Notes under the pieces: model-generated
The model's database searches: none
Told to the model about the DNA's origin: nothing
Seen by the model: only the letters and a program-made list of their open reading frames with translations
Assembly (NCBI RefSeq): GCF_022346615.1
Contig: NZ_JAKRNS010000017.1
Location: 1 to 35,149 of the forward strand
Source of the DNA: Staphylococcus sp. ACRSN
Lineage (GTDB): Bacteria; Bacillota; Bacilli; Staphylococcales; Staphylococcaceae
DNA: 35,149 nucleotides
Direction: 5' to 3'
Position numbers and translations under genes: made by a program
Part shown: piece after piece, positions 30,677 to 35,149 of the stretch
How the letters are laid out: each line of letters begins with the position of its first letter
Position numbering within the stretch: position 1 is the stretch's first letter

Positions 30677-30720
30677 ATTGGTTGTTAACACTTTACATAT
30701 TGGTTGTTAGGTGTTATTAT
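30677..30720 (+). promoter_or_regulatory. Shared operator-promoter, copy 3 (parA)
   Basis: TTTACA (30692-30697), 17 bp, TATTAT (30715-30720). Two identical ATTGGTTGTTA boxes start at 30677 and 30699, exactly 22 bp apart, placing both on the same face of the helix, one above the -35 and one in the spacer. This is the cleanest of the three copies. Confidence 0.75.
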
Positions 30721-30737
30721 TTAATTATAGAAGATAA

Positions 30738-30796
30738 ATAAAAAAGCCAGGCCGAAAGGCCTAGCTAATAAATGAATTAAAAAATAGATTGTTTGT
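30738..30796 (-). ncRNA. Putative leftward small RNA, sRNA-3, in the parA leader
   Basis: The hairpin 30746-30765 (arms GCCAGGCC and GGCCTAGC, GAAA between) is flanked on the left by six A. Its one mismatch is C-A in rightward RNA but a G-U pair in leftward RNA, so the leftward product is the functional one. A leftward extended -10 (TGATATAAT, 30811-30803) predicts a start near 30796 and a 58-nt RNA antisense to the parA leader. It also carries the complement of ATAAATGAATTAA (30768-30780), which recurs at 31806-31818, five bases before the parB ribosome site. Confidence 0.45.
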
Positions 30797-30848
30797 GCCT
30801 TTATTATATCAAACATAGGTACAAAATAAAAATGGAGGTTAAATTATT

Positions 30849-31667
30849 ATGGCTCAAAAGATCGCATTTGCTACTAACAAAGGTGGCGTACTAAAAACAA
30901 GCTGTACGGTTAACATTGCAACATCAGTTGCTATGCAATTGAAAGAAGCAGGTAAAGAAAATGAAAAAGTAGGTATTGTTGATACAGATGGTCAAGGTAA
31001 TTGTGCGTTAAGTTTTGGTTTTGTACCTGATGATTTTAAAGACACAATATATGATGTCTTAATGGGCGAGGCTTCAGTTGATGATATTATATATAAAATA
31101 GATGAAGAACTAGAATTATACTTACTACCATCAAATGATGATATGAATTATTTTACTATGGATATCATTACTAAATATGGCAGTAATCCCGAAATTTTGA
31201 CTTTGTTAAGAGATAAATTAAAAGAAATTGAAGATCAATTTGCTTATATATTTATAGATACACCCCCTGCTTTAGATATAGTACAAATGAATGTACTTAA
31301 TTATGTTGATAGTTTATTAATTCCTTATCAACCTGAAGTATATTCAATGAGATCAATTCAAATGTTCCTTGATCGAGTTAGTAGAATGAAAGAATCAAAT
31401 CCAAATTTAAAAATTGAAGGTGTATTAGTAACACTATTTAATGGTAGAACAACAGCACATAAAACAAATGTTCAATCATTATATAGATTCTTACAAGCTA
31501 GAAAAATAGATGTATTCGATGAAAAAATCCCTCAAACAATTAAAATTGGTGAATCAGTTTATCAATATCAAAAACCTGCTGTCATGGTGAAAGAATACAA
31601 GCAAAATACTGCTGTAATGGCTTATCATAGTGTGGCTAAACAGATTATAGATAAATATAGCAAGTAA
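30849..31667 (+). CDS. parA: ParA partition ATPase
   Basis: This 272-residue protein is a Walker-type ParA. The deviant Walker A is NKGGVLKTS (Lys11, Lys16-Thr17), Walker A' is GIVDTDGQGN, and Walker B is FIDTPPA with Asp137. It has no N-terminal DNA-binding domain, so it is of the small type Ib-like class, which pairs with a small ribbon-helix-helix ParB as found here. It drives plasmid segregation along the nucleoid. Ribosome site TGGAGGT precedes ATG 30849. Confidence 0.9.
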   Translation: MAQKIAFATNKGGVLKTSCTVNIATSVAMQLKEAGKENEKVGIVDTDGQGNCALSFGFVPDDFKDTIYDVLMGEASVDDIIYKIDEELELYLLPSNDDMNYFTMDIITKYGSNPEILTLLRDKLKEIEDQFAYIFIDTPPALDIVQMNVLNYVDSLLIPYQPEVYSMRSIQMFLDRVSRMKESNPNLKIEGVLVTLFNGRTTAHKTNVQSLYRFLQARKIDVFDEKIPQTIKIGESVYQYQKPAVMVKEYKQNTAVMAYHSVAKQIIDKYSK

Positions 31668-31669
31668 AG

Positions 31670-31800
31670 TATAGGCTCTATATATATTGAGTATATGTAA
31701 TGACATATGTAATTGTATATATAGAGTATATATTTTAACTATATAGAATATATATATAGTATATATATATTGAGTATATGTCGGATTTATGCTACAATTA
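31670..31800. promoter_or_regulatory. Candidate centromere and parB promoter
   Basis: The parA-parB gap is AT-rich and holds repeated GAGTATAT words (about 31689, 31727, 31772), two of them in TTGAGTATATGT. A promoter, TTGAGT (31770-31775), 17 bp, TACAAT (31793-31798), is built on the last repeat, so a protein bound to the repeats would also control parB. Sites like this serve as centromere and autoregulatory operator in type Ib partition systems. Confidence 0.5.
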
Positions 31801-31836
31801 TTGCGATAAATGAATTAATAAATGGAGGTTTTGGCA

Positions 31837-32304
31837 ATGGGTCGTGAGAATAAAGACTATTTCAATAAAAACAACAATAAGCCTATGAGCTTTGAAGATA
31901 CAGCAAAATCTAGTAATACCTATGAAAATAGCACTGAGGAAACAACAGAAGAATCTAAAAATGAAAGTAGTATTGCTATAGAATCAAATAATCAAGAGCA
32001 AGAAGTAGCAAATACTACTGTTTCTGAAGATGTAGAAGAAAGTAACAGTGAAGATGATCAAAAGCAAGAGACTGAAAAAGCTACTGATAATAGCAAAAAG
32101 AAAACGGAATATAAAGGTGAATTAGGGAACCTTTTAAATGATGTAGAAGTTGGCCATAAATTTACAGGCTTTAATATTGATAATGATATAGTCCAACGAT
32201 TAGATGCTTTTTGTGAAGGGAAGCCTAGAGGTACAAAAACAAAATTAGTTAATTTAATTCTTAGAAATGGATTAGATAATATTGAAAGTAAAGGTAAACT
32301 ATAA
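31837..32304 (+). CDS. ParB-like centromere-binding protein (ribbon-helix-helix)
   Basis: This 155-residue protein has a long disordered acidic N-terminal part (Ser/Glu/Asn-rich, about 1-100) and a C-terminal ribbon-helix-helix-like domain (about 110-150: KFTGFNIDNDIVQRLDAFCE, then KTKLVNLILRNGLDNI). Position after parA and this fold make it the centromere-binding partner. ATG 31837 is right; an in-frame ATG 15 bases upstream lies inside the ribosome site GGAGG (31824-31828). Confidence 0.75.
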   Translation: MGRENKDYFNKNNNKPMSFEDTAKSSNTYENSTEETTEESKNESSIAIESNNQEQEVANTTVSEDVEESNSEDDQKQETEKATDNSKKKTEYKGELGNLLNDVEVGHKFTGFNIDNDIVQRLDAFCEGKPRGTKTKLVNLILRNGLDNIESKGKL

Positions 32305-32340
32305 TAAAAAGGTGGATAATTGATATATCCACCTTTTTAT
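32304..32340 (+). terminator. Terminator of the par operon
   Basis: ATAAAAAGGTGGATA pairs perfectly with TATCCACCTTTTTAT. It has A- and T-runs in the stem ends and can work in both directions. Confidence 0.85.
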
Positions 32341-32359
32341 TATAAGAACATATAAATTG

Positions 32360-32388
32360 TTGTAAGCGCTAGTAAATAGCGTTATAAT
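32360..32388 (+). promoter_or_regulatory. Promoter of a rightward structured RNA
   Basis: TTGTAA (32360-32365), 17 bp, TATAAT (32383-32388). The spacer contains CGCTAGTAAATAGCG, a small inverted repeat that could be an operator. No open reading frame follows. Confidence 0.65.
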
Positions 32389-32394
32389 AAGGTT

Positions 32395-32608
32395 ATTAAA
32401 TAAAAAAAAGAAGCTAGAACGTTCAAATAATTGCTACCAACACTTATTTGAACTACGATCTAAAACGTTATCACAGCTAACGCATAGAACGATTTCTAAC
32501 TCCTTTTAATTAACTATAATTATAACACGTTTTGTAGTTATAGTTAATTAAAAAGAATGAAATTGTTGTATACCAGGCGACGTATAACGTTGCCTGGTTT
32601 TTTCTTTT
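32395..32608 (+). ncRNA. Putative structured noncoding RNA (about 210 nt)
   Basis: Between a good promoter and a clear rho-independent terminator (stem 32573-32597, CCAGGCGACGT with ACGTTGCCTGG, then a T-run; its odd pair is G-U in this strand) there is no gene. The RNA would contain at least two more hairpins: TTCAAATAA (32422-32430) with TTATTTGAA (32444-32452), and a 16-bp perfect stem TTTTAATTAACTATAA (32504-32519) with 32538-32553. It is encoded between par and rep and may be a replication or incompatibility regulator. Confidence 0.55.
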
Positions 32609-32702
32609 TAATGAGAATATTTAAATAGTAATTAATTCTTTTAAAATTTAAATAGCATTGCGCAAATGTTGAATTTTCTGTAAACTAGGTTTAGGCAAAA
32701 TA

Positions 32703-33128
32703 AAAAACCCACCATTACGGTGAGTTAGGCTTTTTGATTTATAGTTTTGTTTTAAAATCGTTGTTGTGAGCTTGACTGACAATCAAGCTAATAAACCATT
32801 AAGTCAACTGACAATTGACTTAAACAAACATTATTCATACTGACAATATGAATAACTAAAACATAATAACTAAAGGATAAATAAGAGTTAAACAAGAGTC
32901 ACTTTACTGAATGAAAAACTAAATAAGAGTAAAAGTTACTTTGTTAGTTCTTATATATTAGTTCGTTGAAGAACCAAATACGAAAGATTTATCTAAAAAC
33001 TAAATAAGAGCTACTTTATTAGTTCTTATATATTAGTTCGTTGAAGAACTAAATAAGTAAACAAGAGTTACTTTAAAGATTAAAAACTAAATAAGAGGCG
33101 CTTTCTTGATCCTTATATATTATGTTCA
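32703..33128 (-). ncRNA. Putative countertranscript antisense to the rep leader
   Basis: A leftward promoter at 33135-33163 and a leftward terminator at 32703-32725 (ACTCACC-GTAAT-GGTGGGT then six T; its odd pair is G-U only in this strand) define an RNA of about 425 nt running against the rep leader. Imperfect hairpins with T-runs inside the ACTAAATAAGAG repeats could stop it earlier, giving shorter forms. Antisense RNAs over rep leaders are a common copy-number control; this one is inferred from signals only. Confidence 0.45.
32769..32855. repeat. Three hairpins with identical loop, 32-bp spacing
   Basis: The 9-mer ACTGACAAT occurs at 32775, 32807 and 32839, exactly 32 bp apart. Each copy is flanked by a perfect inverted repeat of different sequence: AGCTTG/CAAGCT, TTAAGTCA/TGACTTAA and TTATTCAT/ATGAATAA. 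The loop is kept while the stems differ but still pair, as expected when structure matters. The binding partner is unknown. Confidence 0.8.
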
Positions 33129-33136
33129 ATAAACAT
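32881..33136. repeat. Degenerate tandem repeats in the rep leader
   Basis: Units contain ACTAAATAAGAG (32918, 32999, 33086; partial 33048), then a TACTTT-like word, then TTCTTATATATTAGTTCGTT in the first two and a diverged version in the third. Half units with AACAAGAGT lie at about 32891 and 33060. The word is complementary to CTCTTATTTAGT at 33268-33279, close before the rep ribosome site, and the third copy pairs over 13 bases. Confidence 0.7.
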
Positions 33137-33163
33137 TATATATCATGAGCGAAGTAAAGTAAA
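33135..33163 (-). promoter_or_regulatory. Leftward promoter in the rep leader
   Basis: On the minus strand: TTTACT (33163-33158), exactly 17 bp, TATAAT (33140-33135). It points away from rep into the repeats. Confidence 0.6.
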
Positions 33164-33266
33164 TATATCAAGTATATACTCAGATATATATATTTAATAT
33201 ATATGTCTAATATATGGCCAATATATATCAAATATATATACCTGAATATGTACATATGGCTTATAA
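33164..33266. other. AT-rich rep upstream region
   Basis: About 100 bases of nearly pure A/T with TATATAT words similar to those at 230-312 and 31670-31800. It could help strand opening or bind the partition protein. I could not place a convincing rightward rep promoter here. Confidence 0.35.
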
Positions 33267-33317
33267 CCTCTTATTTAGTAAATAAACAAAAATTTACGTA
33301 AAATAGGAGGTTTTTTC

Positions 33318-34892
33318 ATGTTTAATTTAGATGAAATTATACCGTTTATAGCACATGGAAGCTTAAATAAATATAAATTCAATAACACAAAAGCAACACA
33401 ACAAGAGATAAACGTTGAAAAAGCAACTAAAAGTAAGGATTGGAAATCTGCACGTGTTGCTGTATCAAATAGTAAAGAATCTTTAGTACATGGTGGAGAT
33501 CATATTATAGCGTCTGAAGAATCTTTAATTCAATATGCTGATAAATACTCACATTGGACACCAAACCCATATAATTATTTAGAAATGGATAGTGAAACTA
33601 ATACTATTAATAAGCGTACTAAAGACAACGTTAAACAAATTAATACATTTGTATTAGATATTGACGTTAATCTTGAATATAACGAGTTAGTGCAAAAGCT
33701 AGTTTCATGTAGTTTTGCGAACAATACACATGAATTGTTACCTAATTTATATGTTAAAACGCCTAGAGGTTGGCATTTATATTATGTAGTTGATACGCCT
33801 TTTTATGCTAAAGGAGAAAGTAAAAAAGCGTTAATTACTGCTGAAAAAATACATAAAAGCTTAGCTCACGCTTTAAGTGAGTATTTACCTATAGATAAAA
33901 ATTGTGTATCTACAGGCTTTTTCAGAATGCCTAACAATAGCAATGTTGTGAACTTTAAAAATGAATATGTATCATCTGAAGCTTTAAAACAATGGAGCAT
34001 GAAATATGCTAAAGATAACAACATAGAAACAAGTAATTTCAAGGTGCTGAGAGGACGATTTAACAGCAATTTAACACCTGAATGGGTGGACTACCTATTA
34101 AATAAGGCTGATATATCTTCTGTAGGCATGGGTGTTGGCCGTAATAATGTTACTTTCACACTTGCTTTATATTTTAAATCAGTAGATAAAACTTTAAATG
34201 AATCAGTAGAAGCATTACAAAGCTTTAATAATCGTTTAAGCAATCCTTTAAGCGCTAGAGAACTACATAGAACAGTTAAAAGTGCGTTTGAAGGTAAGTA
34301 TTCAGGTGCTAGTCGTGAACATGTAGAAAGCTTATTAGAAGCATTTAGCGATGATGAAGTTGTATATAATAATAGTTTTGTATCAATTAATGGTTGGTAT
34401 AAGTTTGCTAAACCTAGAGAGCAAAGAACAAGAAGCCATTATAGCGAAAGAGAAGAAGATTTGCAGGCCATGTTATATGAAAAAACAAATACAGAGCGTG
34501 TATTTTTAACAGGTTCAACTACAAATATAGCAAAAGCATTAGGTATGGCTAGATCAACGTTTAATGTGGTAATAAAACAAGCTCAAAGCAATGGAACTAT
34601 AATTAAAAGAACAATTGGTAAAGGTAGAAATGCAGAAACGTTCATAGCGCTTAAAAGCGTATATATGGAACGTTTATTTGACTTGGTAAAAATGGTTAAG
34701 AATAAAAAGGACGGCTTCTCAAGCGCTATGAGAGGTCTATTAGACATGGATAATCACACTAAAGATTTAATGGTTCAGAACCCAGGGCTATATGAGGAAT
34801 CTATCAATACATTTGAGCATATAGAACATATGATAGAGATACGGCCATCAATACATTATCAAGTCGCTATTGGAACCAGGTTTGTTAGTTAA
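33318..34892 (+). CDS. Replication initiator with primase-like domain
   Basis: This 524-residue Rep has an N-terminal archaeo-eukaryotic-primase-like domain (about 60-240): VLDIDVN with metal-binding Asp114 and Asp116, PRGWHLYYV with His153, and FFRMPNNSN. A PriCT-like segment follows (about 270-340: GRNNVTFTLALYF, then SARELHRTVKSAF), and a C-terminal winged helix (about 395-440: TNIAKALGMARSTFNVVIKQ). This order is typical of primase-type Rep proteins of staphylococcal theta plasmids. It has no helicase motifs, so a host helicase is needed. Ribosome site AGGAGGT precedes ATG 33318; iterons lie 140 bases downstream. Confidence 0.8.
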   Translation: MFNLDEIIPFIAHGSLNKYKFNNTKATQQEINVEKATKSKDWKSARVAVSNSKESLVHGGDHIIASEESLIQYADKYSHWTPNPYNYLEMDSETNTINKRTKDNVKQINTFVLDIDVNLEYNELVQKLVSCSFANNTHELLPNLYVKTPRGWHLYYVVDTPFYAKGESKKALITAEKIHKSLAHALSEYLPIDKNCVSTGFFRMPNNSNVVNFKNEYVSSEALKQWSMKYAKDNNIETSNFKVLRGRFNSNLTPEWVDYLLNKADISSVGMGVGRNNVTFTLALYFKSVDKTLNESVEALQSFNNRLSNPLSARELHRTVKSAFEGKYSGASREHVESLLEAFSDDEVVYNNSFVSINGWYKFAKPREQRTRSHYSEREEDLQAMLYEKTNTERVFLTGSTTNIAKALGMARSTFNVVIKQAQSNGTIIKRTIGKGRNAETFIALKSVYMERLFDLVKMVKNKKDGFSSAMRGLLDMDNHTKDLMVQNPGLYEESINTFEHIEHMIEIRPSIHYQVAIGTRFVS

Positions 34893-35031
34893 AAATTAAT
34901 TGTCCAGTCTGCCATTACAAATATATCTGCTTCTCCTGCATAAGCTATTAATTAACTAAATAATATATAGATAATGTGTAAGTATTTGTATATAGTTATT
35001 ATGTGTATAAGAAAATATATTGTGTTGTATA

Positions 35032-35149
35032 TATATCTAAATACATATGCAAGTACATAGACAATATATATCTAAATACATATGCAAGTACATAGACAAT
35101 ATATATCTAAATACATATGCAAGTACATAGACAATATATATCTAAATAC
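35032..35149. repeat. 35-bp iteron array, right end
   Basis: Copies start at 35032, 35067, 35102 and 35137 (partial). The whole segment is identical to 1-118, as expected when a circular plasmid is opened inside the array and the ends overlap. The 139 bases between rep and this array (34893-35031) are AT-rich and show no gene or clear terminator. Confidence 0.8.

Noticed and set aside
32881..33136. CRISPR-like array
   Set aside because: Repeat units differ in length and sequence, have no distinct spacers, and no cas genes are nearby.

Overview
The window looks like one complete conjugative plasmid of a Staphylococcus or close relative. It is about 35 kb, strongly AT-rich, with AGGAGG-type ribosome binding sites. 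Exact 35-bp iterons lie at both ends, and bases 1-118 are identical to 35032-35149, so the sequence is probably a circle cut inside its iteron array. I see no antibiotic or metal resistance gene, no transposase, no tRNA or rRNA and no CRISPR array. Nearly every gene runs rightward; the exceptions are a YolD-like gene and an Fst-type toxin.

Layout. 1-592: iterons, a probable leftward small RNA and the promoter region of the transfer operon. 593-13994: a conjugation operon of the Tcp/Tn916/ICEBs1 type: coupling ATPase, Replic_Relax-like protein, small membrane proteins, TcpC/D/E-like proteins, VirB4 ATPase, lipoprotein, VirB6-like channel, two-domain peptidoglycan hydrolase, and an NTF2-like protein before a terminator. 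14039-17310: small paralogous proteins, a DNA-binding protein and a surface nuclease lipoprotein. 17311-18304: a large inverted repeat (candidate single-strand origin), a RadC-like gene and a GC-rich inverted repeat. 18305-28714: an accessory region of mostly unknown small membrane proteins, plus a DUF1002 secreted protein, a LexA-controlled YolD-like gene, a TcaA-like protein, a putative ADP-ribosyltransferase and an Fst/RNAII type I toxin-antitoxin. 28961-30672: a thiol oxidoreductase, a serine resolvase and an XRE repressor. 30849-32304: ParA and a ribbon-helix-helix ParB. 32305-33317: a dense replication-control region. 33318-34892: a primase-type Rep, followed by the iterons.

How the parts fit. 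Rep, iterons, ParA/ParB, resolvase and Fst keep the plasmid. The Tcp operon moves it, with the hydrolase opening the wall and the oxidoreductase possibly helping exported proteins fold. The same operator-promoter (two copies of an ATTGGTTGTTA-like box 22 bp apart, the second inside a TTTACA-17-TATAAT-like promoter) stands before three operons (14135, 17646, 30849), probably under the XRE repressor encoded at 30418.

The most unusual signal is a set of leftward (minus-strand) promoter-plus-terminator units in the 5' regions of rightward operons: 121-209, 15485-15571, 30738-30811 and 32703-33163. Three would make short RNAs whose 5' parts are complementary both to the local leader and to a leader elsewhere on the plasmid (17 nt before the gene at 3815; 14 nt before radC; 13 nt before parB). 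Together with three hairpins sharing one loop at exactly 32-bp spacing upstream of rep, this suggests an RNA-based control network that I cannot match to a described system. It rests on sequence reading alone.
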